From NCBI GenBank assembly GCA_029243025.1, contig JAQWSU010000045.1, positions 868,001 through 932,000 of the forward strand: a DNA stretch of 64,000 nt, read 5' to 3'. This document shows, one piece after another, positions 47,435 to 56,259 of the stretch. A program made the translations under genes and the position numbers. Under the pieces are notes generated by a model. It was given only the letters and a program-made list of their open reading frames with translations. It was not told the origin of the DNA and did not search any database. Each line of letters opens with the position of its first letter. Positions within the stretch are counted from its first letter, which is position 1. The DNA is from Pirellulaceae bacterium (GTDB taxonomy: Bacteria > Planctomycetota > Planctomycetia > Pirellulales > Pirellulaceae).

Positions 47435-49339
47435 TTAATCGAGGTAAGTGTATCCCCGCAACCCAGACTCATAGAAACGCAAGAACGAGCCAGCATCTTG
47501 GTCATCAATTCGATCGCGACGAACCGCTGTTTCGATCGATCGCTGAAACTTCTCGGTTAGCTCATCGCAATTGAATTGTACATAATGAAGGACCTCGCTC
47601 ACGCTATCACCTTTGACAACAGACTCAATCGTGACCTCATTCTGCTCGTTGAGCCCCACATGCACCGCGTTCGTATCGCCAAACAGATTGTGCAGATCCC
47701 CCAGAATTTCCTGATATGCCCCGACCAAAAAGACACCGAGTTGATACGGTTCGTGGTTGAACGTGTGGAGGGGCAGGGTTCTGACAGAACCTTGACGGTC
47801 AACAAAGTCCTCGATTTTTCCGTCAGAATCACAAGTAATGTCGCCCAGAACGCCACGATGGGTCGGTTCCTCTTCCAACCGATGGATTGGCATCACAGGA
47901 AACAGTTGCTTGATGGCCCAGCTGTCAGGTAATGATTGAAAGACCGAAAAGTTGCAGTAATAGGTTTCTGACAACAGGAGATCCAACTTTCTCAGTTCCT
48001 CCGGTATGTGTTCCAACTGCAGTGATTCGCGCTGGATGCGATTGCAGATCGAGCCAAACAACCGCTCGGCAAGGCTGCGTTGGGCAAGTGGTAAATAACC
48101 ACTGGCGAAGGCCTGGATCGCCATGTCCATCGCCTGCTGTGCATCGTGGTAACTTTCCAACAAGTTATCTGCTGACAAGTGGGTGTGAGTCACATGCAAG
48201 TCACGTAAAGGCTGCTCTACATTCGCCGGCAAATCGATCATCGATTCATTCCGATCTTGCTGCGAAACTCCCAAGACTTCGAAGATAAGCACACTGTGAT
48301 AGGCAGCAATGGCCCGACCGCTCTCGGTCAAAATCACCGGATGAGGAACCTTGGTCTCATCACACACGGTTTGCACGTGGTAGATGACATCATTCGCGTA
48401 TTCCTGCAACGAGTAGTCAACGCTTGAATCGCGACTCGACTGCGAGCCGTCGTAATCAACACCAAGGCCGCCACCCACATCCAAATATTTGAGACCTGCA
48501 CCTCGACAAACAAGATCTGAATAAATCCGAGCGGCTTCGATAACTGCGGCTTTGATATGTCGAATATTCGTAACCTGACTTCCTAGGTGAAAATGGACAA
48601 GCTGTAAACAACCGGCCATCTTCAAAATCTCCAACTGCTCCAAGGAATCAAGCGTTTCCGTGACGGTCAGTCCAAATTTTGATTGATATCCAGCCGATGA
48701 TTGCCAACGTCCGGCACCGCGAGCCGCTAACTTGACACGAATCCCAATCTGCGGCCGAACGCTCATCCGCCGCGAGATCTCCAAAATCAAATCTAATTCC
48801 GTCCGCTTTTCCACAACCAGCAATACAGTTCGGCCAATCTTCTGTGCCATCAATGCGGTTTCAATGAATCGCCTATCTTTGAATCCATTACAAATGATGG
48901 GCCGGTCATCATCGACTAAGGCAATCGATGCCAGCAATTCCGGCTTGCTCCCAGCTTCTATACCAATTTGACTTGGCTGACTGTGCTTCAGAACCCGTTC
49001 CACGACCTGGCGCTGCTGATTCACCTTGATCGGATAAATACACTGATACTTCGACTGGTAATCGTGATCATCGATCGCGGTTTGAAAAGATTGTTGAATC
49101 TGCCTCAAACGATCGGTTAGCACATCATCAAAGCGAATTAGCAAAGGCAGATCGACGCCCCGACGCGAAAGCTGGTCCACGAGAGTTTTCAGATCGATCG
49201 ATCGATCTTCATTGCGATCAGGATGGACAACGACGTGACCCTCGGCGTTGATCGAAAAGTAGCCATTGCTCCAACGACCCACGCCGTAGAGTTCGTCGGC
49301 TTGAGTAGGGGCATACCCTTCGACATCATGTTTCAGCAT
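47435..49339 (-). CDS. speA: Biosynthetic arginine decarboxylase
   Basis: 634 residues, typical for PLP-dependent SpeA of the fold III (alanine racemase-like) family. The PLP Lys lies in CIYPIKVNQQRQVVERVL. Other family segments are GIEAGSKPELLASIAL, LVHFHLGSQVTNIRHIKAAV, LKYLDVGGGLGVDYDGSQSS and PVILTESGRAIAAYHSVLIF. The C-terminal part holds DSWAIKQLFPVMPIHRLEEE and GVFLVGAYQEILGDLHNLFG. It converts arginine to agmatine, the first step of one route to putrescine. AGGAG precedes the ATG. It diverges from the unknown gene at 49464; a GcvR-like gene follows on the same strand. Confidence 0.96.
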   Translation of the reverse strand: MLKHDVEGYAPTQADELYGVGRWSNGYFSINAEGHVVVHPDRNEDRSIDLKTLVDQLSRRGVDLPLLIRFDDVLTDRLRQIQQSFQTAIDDHDYQSKYQCIYPIKVNQQRQVVERVLKHSQPSQIGIEAGSKPELLASIALVDDDRPIICNGFKDRRFIETALMAQKIGRTVLLVVEKRTELDLILEISRRMSVRPQIGIRVKLAARGAGRWQSSAGYQSKFGLTVTETLDSLEQLEILKMAGCLQLVHFHLGSQVTNIRHIKAAVIEAARIYSDLVCRGAGLKYLDVGGGLGVDYDGSQSSRDSSVDYSLQEYANDVIYHVQTVCDETKVPHPVILTESGRAIAAYHSVLIFEVLGVSQQDRNESMIDLPANVEQPLRDLHVTHTHLSADNLLESYHDAQQAMDMAIQAFASGYLPLAQRSLAERLFGSICNRIQRESLQLEHIPEELRKLDLLLSETYYCNFSVFQSLPDSWAIKQLFPVMPIHRLEEEPTHRGVLGDITCDSDGKIEDFVDRQGSVRTLPLHTFNHEPYQLGVFLVGAYQEILGDLHNLFGDTNAVHVGLNEQNEVTIESVVKGDSVSEVLHYVQFNCDELTEKFQRSIETAVRRDRIDDQDAGSFLRFYESGLRGYTYLD

Positions 49340-49463
49340 CGTCGCTCCTAAGGCATTAAGTCCCGTATCAAGGAATTGAGTCAGCCATCATAATCGAATC
49401 ATCAAGCGACTGGCAGTCGAGGGCCCGTCGCTCGTCCACAGCCTTTGGAGACCAGTAAGCCCC

Positions 49464-50102
49464 ATGAATTGCCAACTCACTTGGATTTCTGATCCGCACT
49501 TCTCGATGATTTATGCCCTAAGATCTCGAGCGATTGGGGGAACCTTCGTTGATGAGAAGTTGGCGGATGCGTTGGCTGACCTCGCCCAGCGAGTGGACTT
49601 GACGGATCCAAACTGGCGGCATCAACAGGTCAAACTCGATTCGCCGAATCACACGGCAAATGAGCAACAAAAACTGCTTCGGGCCGCCAACATAAGAATC
49701 AGCAGTTTCTACCCTCGTTTGACGGAAGAACTCCTCTTGCGTCAGAGACCACTCCGGGAGCTTTGGGAAGCTCATGGACCAGGCTTGCTCTACCAAATCT
49801 CTCGCCAACAATCCCTCGAGCTGCCGTCCAAAGCTCAGATTGTGACCGTGCTCCCCATCCATGGTGGTGGCGGAGAGGCGATCGCCGAACATGAGTCGGT
49901 GGTGATTGAAACCGTACTGGCCAATCCAATCGGTAACTTACCCGAAATTTTGCGTCTTGCTTGGTTGATCGCTCAGTTATCTCCGGACAGCGATCCCCAG
50001 AATCTGATTTCATCCTGCTTGGCTGCTGGGTGTGAGCTGGGCATCGTTCATGGCGACTTGGAGCAAGCTGCTCGAACAGCTTGGCTACCAAACGCGTCTT
50101 GA
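49464..50102 (+). CDS. Hypothetical protein of 212 residues
   Basis: It is unrecognised. The protein starts MNCQLTWISDPHFSMIYALR and has no signal peptide or membrane helix. It is mixed alpha/beta with an acidic, Leu-rich C-terminal half (NLPEILRLAWLIAQLSPDSD) and a Gly-rich loop LPIHGGGGEAIAEHE that could be a small-ligand loop but matches no motif known to me. It diverges from speA over 124 bases. The frame is continuous, and composition and codon use look like a normal gene. Confidence 0.65.
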   Translation: MNCQLTWISDPHFSMIYALRSRAIGGTFVDEKLADALADLAQRVDLTDPNWRHQQVKLDSPNHTANEQQKLLRAANIRISSFYPRLTEELLLRQRPLRELWEAHGPGLLYQISRQQSLELPSKAQIVTVLPIHGGGGEAIAEHESVVIETVLANPIGNLPEILRLAWLIAQLSPDSDPQNLISSCLAAGCELGIVHGDLEQAARTAWLPNAS

Positions 50103-50398
50103 CACCTACGAGGGTAGCTTGACGCCTGCGACGGGAAACCTAGCAGAAAAATTTTTGCTGTTTTCTTTCTTTCACCTCCTGCTCTTCCGCAGTCCAACGA
50201 TTCGAGTTGTGAACAAGAACAGCACGACTCGCTCTTTTTCTGACTCGAATTCGATCGAGTCAGCGAATGCTCATTGTGGTGATTTCCAAGCGAGAATATA
50301 ACCCAAGAATAGGGACAGATTTGACCGCACCCTCATCCTCGAGCCATCGTGGCAGCAAAGGATCGTTTGCGGTGTACAAGAAGAGCGAGGATTGTGAG
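50103..50398. other. Intergenic region upstream of the PEP-CTERM pair
   Basis: Just after the unknown gene an A/T palindrome-like segment (AGCAGAAAAATTTTTGCT) is followed by a T-rich run near 50143-50172, a possible weak terminator. The frame extending upstream of the PEP-CTERM gene to 50267 is considered leader. Confidence 0.35.
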
Positions 50399-51478
50399 AT
50401 GAATTGGATTGAGGCTTGGCAGAAAAATCGTCTTCGCCTAGCAACTATTTGCGCCATCATCAGCCTTTCAACGTCGGCATTCGGCGCAGTCAAGGTTCGC
50501 TACTACCCGATGGGAGAAGCAGATGCAGGGGCGACCGTTGGCGGCGTCGCGCTCATGACCGAGGACATTATGGAACCTCCAACTGAGAACGCAGACGGCG
50601 ATCCCGTCTTCGACGATCAGGGAGAATTTGTTCCGTTGGAAGCGGTAAACGCAGGAGAGGCTCCGACCTATGTCGAGGGACGTGATGGCGCCGGATCGCT
50701 TGCCTTGGAATTCGACGGAGACGCAAATCTCTTGTCTTCTGGATCATTCGATCCACGCAACTTCAGTACCTTTGCAGCTCTGAGCCAAGCTTGGGTCAAA
50801 CCAAGTTCCGAGGGATCTGAAACCGAACAATTCATCTGGGGTTTGGGAACCGACAACGGTGGTGTTGGAATCACACCGGATAACGTTTGGCAGATTCGTG
50901 CTTCCCGCGGCGTGCAAGATTTGGCATCGGACGTGGCAGTCGACTTTGATGCCTGGACTCATGTGGCAATCTTCCGTGGTGGTAACGGAGCAAGCCTCTA
51001 CATTAACGGTCAACTTGAAGCGACAGGCGACGCCTTTTGGAATGGGCCGGGACCGGTTGCTGTTGGGTCGATGCTCGACGGGACCGCACCTTTCGCAGGC
51101 ACCATCGACGACTTCAATATCGCAGGTTTTTCGGACTTCTCGTTCGATCCGACACGCGACCTCGATTTCGAACCACCGATCGAACCGAGTGGAGTGGCGG
51201 GTGATGTCGACCAAAACGGCATTGTCAACCAAGACGATTACTTGATCTGGTCTGACAATGTTGGCTTCAATAACGATTTGGGGGCAGGCGACGTCAGTAC
51301 GCTCGTCCAGGGTGATGTTGACCAAAACGGTCGAATTAACTTCTTTGATTTTCAAATCATTGCCGAACAGGCAGCAGCAGCCGGAGCGGAACTGCAGCTT
51401 GTTCCAGAACCGACAAGTCTGACTTTGCTGGGCTTAGGCATCGTCATGATGTTGCGGCTACGACGCAGGCAAAAATGA
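50399..51478 (+). CDS. Secreted LamG/dockerin-like protein with PEP-CTERM sorting signal
   Basis: 359 residues from ATG 50399 (GAGG about 9 bases upstream), where a signal peptide begins (LATICAIISLSTSAFG). Residues about 60-240 form a LamG-type domain (WTHVAIFRGGNGASLYINGQ, FAGTIDDFNIAGF). Two Ca-binding dockerin-type loops follow (GDVDQNGIVNQDDYLIWSDN, GDVDQNGRINFFDFQIIAEQ). The C-terminus is a classic PEP-CTERM tag: VPEPTSLTLLGLGIVMML followed by RLRRRQK, for exosortase processing. It is probably displayed on or outside the outer envelope. It is followed after 52 bases by a second PEP-CTERM gene. Confidence 0.88.
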   Translation: MNWIEAWQKNRLRLATICAIISLSTSAFGAVKVRYYPMGEADAGATVGGVALMTEDIMEPPTENADGDPVFDDQGEFVPLEAVNAGEAPTYVEGRDGAGSLALEFDGDANLLSSGSFDPRNFSTFAALSQAWVKPSSEGSETEQFIWGLGTDNGGVGITPDNVWQIRASRGVQDLASDVAVDFDAWTHVAIFRGGNGASLYINGQLEATGDAFWNGPGPVAVGSMLDGTAPFAGTIDDFNIAGFSDFSFDPTRDLDFEPPIEPSGVAGDVDQNGIVNQDDYLIWSDNVGFNNDLGAGDVSTLVQGDVDQNGRINFFDFQIIAEQAAAAGAELQLVPEPTSLTLLGLGIVMMLRLRRRQK

Positions 51479-51530
51479 CATCAACAAGAGCCATGATTTG
51501 AGAAAAACGACCGTGATGGGAGATACTGAA

Positions 51531-53129
51531 ATGAATGACTACCTTCGAATGATAGGTTTTGCAAGCGCCATCTGCTGCTTGCTGGTTGGCAATAATGTCC
51601 GCGGGGAAATCGTTGTCGCCGAGGACTTCGTGTACAGTCAACCGACCAAAGAGTTGGGTCCGGGCGGTGGATTCACGCGACAAGATTATGGTGGAGGTCA
51701 AAGTGGCCCCAACGCAGGCTGGACAGGACGCTGGGTTTCATCGGGCAACGGCATTATCACCGGCGCCGACTTTGAAGAACCAGCTGATTTCGGTTTAGGC
51801 ATTACCGCAGCGGGACTCTCACCTATTTACGCCAACTACTTGAATCGTGGCGTGGATCTGAGTGGCTTAGCAGCCGACCAAACACTCTACTTTTCAGTTC
51901 AAGCTAGGATGGCAGAAGACGATGTCACCACATTGCCACATTTTTGGATCAATGCTCCCGTTGGCGATCCATTCCTGGACGAATCGCAAATCAGCGTGGG
52001 CATTGATGACTTTGGCAGTGTCACCGCGGAACTCGGACTGGATATCGAATCTAACGACGACGAATTGCTGAACGATGGCGATTTCCATTTGTTAGTCGGA
52101 AAACTAGAAATCAATGCTGATGGAAACGACGAACGATTGACCGTTTGGGCCGACCCAACCGGTACCGAGGAAGGTTCATCCGCCAGCGTAGAAGCAGATG
52201 TAATTGGATCCCTGAGTGACCTGCGGTCGCAAATCCAACTGGGAAGAATGGGCGCAGGCGGAACAGCTTACTGGGACAACGTCGCCATCGGCACGAGCTG
52301 GGACGATGTCGCCGAAGTCGACGTTCCTCGAGCAACATTGCAGATCAACCCAGCAACTGGTCAGACATCGCTGGTCAACACAAGTGGCACCGACTTTGAG
52401 CTAAAATACTACGAGATTAACTCAGAGTCTGGCTCGCTAAATGTGGCTGGCTGGAACAGCTTGGATGACCAAGGAGTTGGTGGCGAAGCATGGCTGGAAA
52501 ATAGCCCAACCAGTAATTCCATTACCGAATCCAATTTTGGTAGCTCGACAACGTTGGCGAATGGCGATTCGCTTTCGCTCGGATCAGCATTCGACCCGGC
52601 TGGAAGCCAAGACATCGTAGGACGATTCGCAACAGACCGTGGATTACTCAACGTCACTTTGATCGATTACTCAGACGCTGTGATTGGCGATTACAATGGC
52701 AATGGTCTGCTTGACGCTGGAGACTTGGACTTGAATGCGGCAGTAGGCATTCCGGCCCAGGATTTGGCTTATGACCTCAACAACGATGGCATCGTCAACA
52801 CAGCAGACCGCGTCGTCTGGGTCAATGAGCTGAAAAACACCTGGATGGGTGATGCCGATCTGAATGGTGTGTTTGACAGTGGTGATCTGGTGACTGTCTT
52901 CGCAGCGGCGAAGTACGAGACCGGTCAAGAAGCATCATGGGGACAAGGCGACTGGAGCGGTGACCAAAAGTTTGACTCCGGTGACCTCGTCGTTGCCTTC
53001 AGCAATGCGGGTTACGAAGCCGGCGAGCGTCCGGGCGGTCCCAATCCGGCAGTCGCTGTACCCGAACCATCCACGGCGGCCTTGCTAGTCGCTGCCCTCG
53101 GAATGCTTCTCCTTCGTCGCCCGCGTTAA
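51531..53129 (+). CDS. Secreted PEP-CTERM protein with dockerin-like calcium loops
   Basis: 532 residues from ATG 51531 (GGGAG 8 bases upstream; earlier ATGs at 51498 and 51516 lack this). The signal peptide is MIGFASAICCLLVGNNVRG. A large beta-rich domain follows (VVAEDFVYSQPTKELGPGGG; WDNVAIGTSW), resembling a laminin-G/concanavalin fold. From about residue 385 there are four Asp-rich loops of dockerin type (GDYNGNGLLDAGDLDLNAAV, YDLNNDGIVNTADRVVWVNE, GDADLNGVFDSGDLVTVFAA, GDWSGDQKFDSGDLVVAFSN). It ends with the PEP-CTERM tag VPEPSTAALLVAALGMLL and RRPR. It was probably produced with the preceding PEP-CTERM gene. It is convergent with the sulfatase gene. Confidence 0.88.
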   Translation: MNDYLRMIGFASAICCLLVGNNVRGEIVVAEDFVYSQPTKELGPGGGFTRQDYGGGQSGPNAGWTGRWVSSGNGIITGADFEEPADFGLGITAAGLSPIYANYLNRGVDLSGLAADQTLYFSVQARMAEDDVTTLPHFWINAPVGDPFLDESQISVGIDDFGSVTAELGLDIESNDDELLNDGDFHLLVGKLEINADGNDERLTVWADPTGTEEGSSASVEADVIGSLSDLRSQIQLGRMGAGGTAYWDNVAIGTSWDDVAEVDVPRATLQINPATGQTSLVNTSGTDFELKYYEINSESGSLNVAGWNSLDDQGVGGEAWLENSPTSNSITESNFGSSTTLANGDSLSLGSAFDPAGSQDIVGRFATDRGLLNVTLIDYSDAVIGDYNGNGLLDAGDLDLNAAVGIPAQDLAYDLNNDGIVNTADRVVWVNELKNTWMGDADLNGVFDSGDLVTVFAAAKYETGQEASWGQGDWSGDQKFDSGDLVVAFSNAGYEAGERPGGPNPAVAVPEPSTAALLVAALGMLLLRRPR

Positions 53130-53144
53130 GCGGATGAGAATCCT

Positions 53145-53180
53145 GTCGCGTTCCAGCATCTTGTTGATATGGAACGCGAC
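53145..53180. terminator. Perfect 11-bp inverted repeat between convergent genes
   Basis: GTCGCGTTCCA (53145-53155) and TGGAACGCGAC (53170-53180) enclose a 14-base loop between the convergent PEP-CTERM and sulfatase genes. No T-run follows on either strand, so it may act as a Rho-assisted or mRNA-stabilising end. Confidence 0.5.
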
Positions 53181-53222
53181 GAAACGAATCAGCAGATCGG
53201 GTCCCGCGAAAGCAAGACTCCG

Positions 53223-55040
53223 TCAATCGATTCGCTCTAATTGGACCGACTTCAATTCCATGACCTCGTCCGACTCTCGGTCGAGGCATTTCACGGTCAA
53301 CTTTGCGACACCCGCCTTCAACGGCAGTTCGCCGATCTCCAGCCATCCCCATTGCCGTTCAAATACTTCTTTGCGAGCCACCCGATCGGGGCTCGGAATT
53401 GGCGGGGCTTGTTGAGACGCGCCGATCTTCGCTTGGATGCGCTGCTGTCCTAGGGCCACTTCAATCACGCTGCCAATCGCAGCCGTATCAGCCGCATACT
53501 CCAGTGATAGGGCGTACCGACCTGGCTTAACAACCTTCACATTCCAGCTAGGAAAAGCCGTCGGATCAGTCCAGCGGGTCACAAAATCATTGGCCCAACC
53601 TGCTCGACCACGGTAGCTGATCCCCTGGCCACGTCCAGGATGGAGATTTGCTTCGTGTCCCGGCAGCGTCACCTTGGGAGCGGCCGCATGTCCAATTTCA
53701 GTTGGAACCACTGCAAATCCATCACGTGTCACGTCCTGAAACCATCGCTCATATTGCTGCTTCAACCCGGCCAGGACTTGCGGATGCTCTCCCGCCAGAT
53801 CCTGACGTTGTCCAGGATCTTTTTGCATGTCATAGAGTTCCCACTGTCGATTGTATTGAACAGCTCGCCAGCGATCGGTCCTGACAGCTCCACGATCGGT
53901 AAGCGGTACCCCACGAGCATTATCACCCCAATGCGCGAAGAGTGTTCGCTTCGGCTGATCGTCCAATTTATCCAATAGCAGCGGAACCAGGCTCGTTCCG
54001 TCAAGCTTCAGCGATGATGGCAGCTCAACCTGAACAAGCTCAGCCACCGTTGGCAACACATCGATATGAGCCGAGATGCTGGGAATGACCGTCCCGGCAG
54101 GAATATGGCCTGGCCACCGAACAAAAAAGGGCACACGGGTGCCGCCTTCGTGCAATGAACCTTTTCGGCCCTTCATGCCCGCATTGTAGCGATCGGAATT
54201 CGCACCATTGTCCGTCAAGAAGATAACAATGGTATTCTCCGTTTGCTGAAGCGATTCTACAGCCTTCAACAATCGCCCCATGTTGTCGTCGATATTCTCC
54301 ACCATTGCGTAAGCACAGCGAGCTTTGTCATCTTTCAAGTCAGCTGATTTGTATTTATCCCAATAGCGATCTGGTACTTGCCATGGACTGTGAGGGGTAT
54401 TGTAGGGCACATAGCAAAACCAAGGACGGTCGGAACTGCCTTGAATGAATTCAATTGCCTCGTCCGTCATGCGATCGATAATGAACCCTTCGTAGTTTTC
54501 TCTTTCCCCATTGCGTTCGACAAATGTGTCGAAGTAATTGTTCCAATGGCCGGCGCAAAAACCGTAGAACTGATCGAATCCCTGTCCGTTTGGATGCTGC
54601 GGAAAATGAGCTCCGTTATGCCATTTCCCAAATGCGCCCGTCGCATAGCCAGCATCCCGCAAAATCTCTGCCAAGGTAATCTCATCGGAACGCATCGTCT
54701 CTCGACCACGAGTAACACCGTGCACTCCCGTACGAAGATGCCAACGACCTGTTAGTAAACTAGCTCGCGTTGGAGCGCAAACTGGACTAACAAAAAACCG
54801 ATCAAACCGAGCCCCACTCGCCGCAATCTGGTCATGCACTGGAGTATCGATCTGCGGATTTCCATGGGAGTGGACATCACCAAAACCTTGATCGTCAGTC
54901 ATGATCAACAACACGTTGGGGCGTCGATTGTTCTCCGCACCAACCACTTCTGCCGACCAACAACTCAGACCCGAAAAACTCGCGACGAAGACAAAAAGCA
55001 CTACTTGCTTTTGTGGTGGGAATTGAATCGTTGTGAACAT
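53223..55040 (-). CDS. Sulfatase with C-terminal carbohydrate-binding-like domain
   Basis: 605 residues. A signal peptide (VVLFVFVASFSGLSCWSA) precedes the core PNVLLIMTDDQGFGDVHSHG. The active-site signature is CAPTRASLLTGR with Cys88 for formylglycine conversion. Other motifs are FGKWHNGAHFPQHPNGQGFD and FLTDNGANSDRYNAGMKGRK. From about residue 470 the protein departs from plain sulfatases with a beta-rich domain (WNVKVVKPGRYALSLEYAAD, LTVKCLDRESDEVMELKSVQ) like those seen at the end of plancto arylsulfatases, perhaps for binding glycans. GAGGG lies 5 bases before the ATG. The substrate is likely a sulfated extracellular polysaccharide. It is divergent from the ABC ATPase gene. Confidence 0.93.
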   Translation of the reverse strand: MFTTIQFPPQKQVVLFVFVASFSGLSCWSAEVVGAENNRRPNVLLIMTDDQGFGDVHSHGNPQIDTPVHDQIAASGARFDRFFVSPVCAPTRASLLTGRWHLRTGVHGVTRGRETMRSDEITLAEILRDAGYATGAFGKWHNGAHFPQHPNGQGFDQFYGFCAGHWNNYFDTFVERNGERENYEGFIIDRMTDEAIEFIQGSSDRPWFCYVPYNTPHSPWQVPDRYWDKYKSADLKDDKARCAYAMVENIDDNMGRLLKAVESLQQTENTIVIFLTDNGANSDRYNAGMKGRKGSLHEGGTRVPFFVRWPGHIPAGTVIPSISAHIDVLPTVAELVQVELPSSLKLDGTSLVPLLLDKLDDQPKRTLFAHWGDNARGVPLTDRGAVRTDRWRAVQYNRQWELYDMQKDPGQRQDLAGEHPQVLAGLKQQYERWFQDVTRDGFAVVPTEIGHAAAPKVTLPGHEANLHPGRGQGISYRGRAGWANDFVTRWTDPTAFPSWNVKVVKPGRYALSLEYAADTAAIGSVIEVALGQQRIQAKIGASQQAPPIPSPDRVARKEVFERQWGWLEIGELPLKAGVAKLTVKCLDRESDEVMELKSVQLERID

Positions 55041-55199
55041 CTAGTCCCTCTTTCAATCATTTCTTTCGCGTCGTCTCAATATTCGGTCAAAATCTGGCGA
55101 CCTACTGAGACCCAAACCATCTCCCATCGAACCTTTCCACAAGTCTACCACAATCAGCGCAATATCGACGAGTAAGAAACAACAGTCGTACCATCCGCA

Positions 55200-56105
55200 A
55201 TGATCCAGCAAAGCCAGTCAACAAGGGGGTCACGACAAGTTATCATGCGGCGCGATATACTCGGACAACCCCTGGGAGAAAACCTTTTGTCTGATCGACT
55301 TGCAATTGATTTAGAGAACGTTTGTGTCGACGTACCGAATCGAAAGATTCTACAAGATGTCAGCTGGCAAGTGGCTCGTGGTACTCGCGCCACAATCATC
55401 GGCCCCAATGGCTGCGGCAAATCAACGCTGCTCAAAGCGATTACCGCTTATGGCCATTTGACGTCGGGACGAGCGACTATCTTGGGCGAAACACTGGGAG
55501 ACACGCTCGTTCATCAGCTGAGACGCCGCATGGGCATCGTCGATCCGACGCTAGTTCGCCTTCTGGATGAGGACGTGACGACCCAACGTTTGGCAGCAAC
55601 TGGATTCTTTGGACATCTCACCACCCTGTTCGAGCAACCAACGCAACAACAACTTGCGACGGCTGCAGATTTACTGGCCGAAGTCGGCTTAGCCAACCAT
55701 TTGCAACAGGACGTAATGACCCTTTCCTCCGGTCAGCGTAGTCGACTTTGGCTGGCAAGAGCCTTGGTCCATGAACCGGAATTGCTCATTCTAGACGAAC
55801 CGACCGCCGACCTGGATCTACTGGGACGCGAAACGTTACTGGCCACACTCGATCGTATCGCCTTGCAACGCCCTGATTTGTCAATCGTCATCGTGACCCA
55901 TCATCTGGAAGACCTTTTACCGAATACCGACCACGTCCTGTTGCTCAGCCAAGGCAAGACAGTTGCCAACGGCTCCCCTTCCGAGGTACTCACACCGGAA
56001 CACTTGTCGACAGCATTCGGCTGCGATGTCGAAGTCCACCGCCGCAATGGGCGTTGGCACTGGTCAGTCGCTTCACAGACTTGGCAACATTTGGCGCAGG
56101 AATAA
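55200..56105 (+). CDS. ABC transporter ATP-binding protein (ModF-like, orphan)
   Basis: 301 residues, one ATPase domain. Walker A GPNGCGKST is at residues 68-76, the signature LSSGQRSRLWLARAL starts at 175, Walker B LLILDEPTADLD is near 195-206, and the switch His is in VIVTHHLEDLLP. The order and wording (IDLENVCVDVPNRKILQDVS) resemble ModF/PhrA-type ATPases of metal-anion or siderophore systems. No permease or binding protein gene is adjacent, so its partner is elsewhere or it is a non-transport ABC protein. The start could be ATG 55200 or 55245; neither has a clear Shine-Dalgarno. Confidence 0.9.
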   Translation: MIQQSQSTRGSRQVIMRRDILGQPLGENLLSDRLAIDLENVCVDVPNRKILQDVSWQVARGTRATIIGPNGCGKSTLLKAITAYGHLTSGRATILGETLGDTLVHQLRRRMGIVDPTLVRLLDEDVTTQRLAATGFFGHLTTLFEQPTQQQLATAADLLAEVGLANHLQQDVMTLSSGQRSRLWLARALVHEPELLILDEPTADLDLLGRETLLATLDRIALQRPDLSIVIVTHHLEDLLPNTDHVLLLSQGKTVANGSPSEVLTPEHLSTAFGCDVEVHRRNGRWHWSVASQTWQHLAQE

Positions 56106-56259
56106 TCGCCTTTTTAGTCAACCAATGGATCGTCATCGATTCTTCGTCCGCTCGCGTTTGCAATCGACGCGTTTTTTTGGTCTACAATAAGATCTCACGG
56201 GCATCATCAGATCGGTGGCTACTTTGGCCCGGCATCCAAACACAGTAAGGATAATGATC

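Noticed and set aside
50744-51355. 203-codon minus frame opposite the first PEP-CTERM gene
   Set aside because: It is a shadow of the LamG/dockerin coding sequence on the other strand.
56158-56188. TTGCAA...TACAAT promoter-like pair before the isochorismatase-like gene
   Set aside because: The 19-base spacing is outside the usual range, and the T-run inside it makes a chance match likely.
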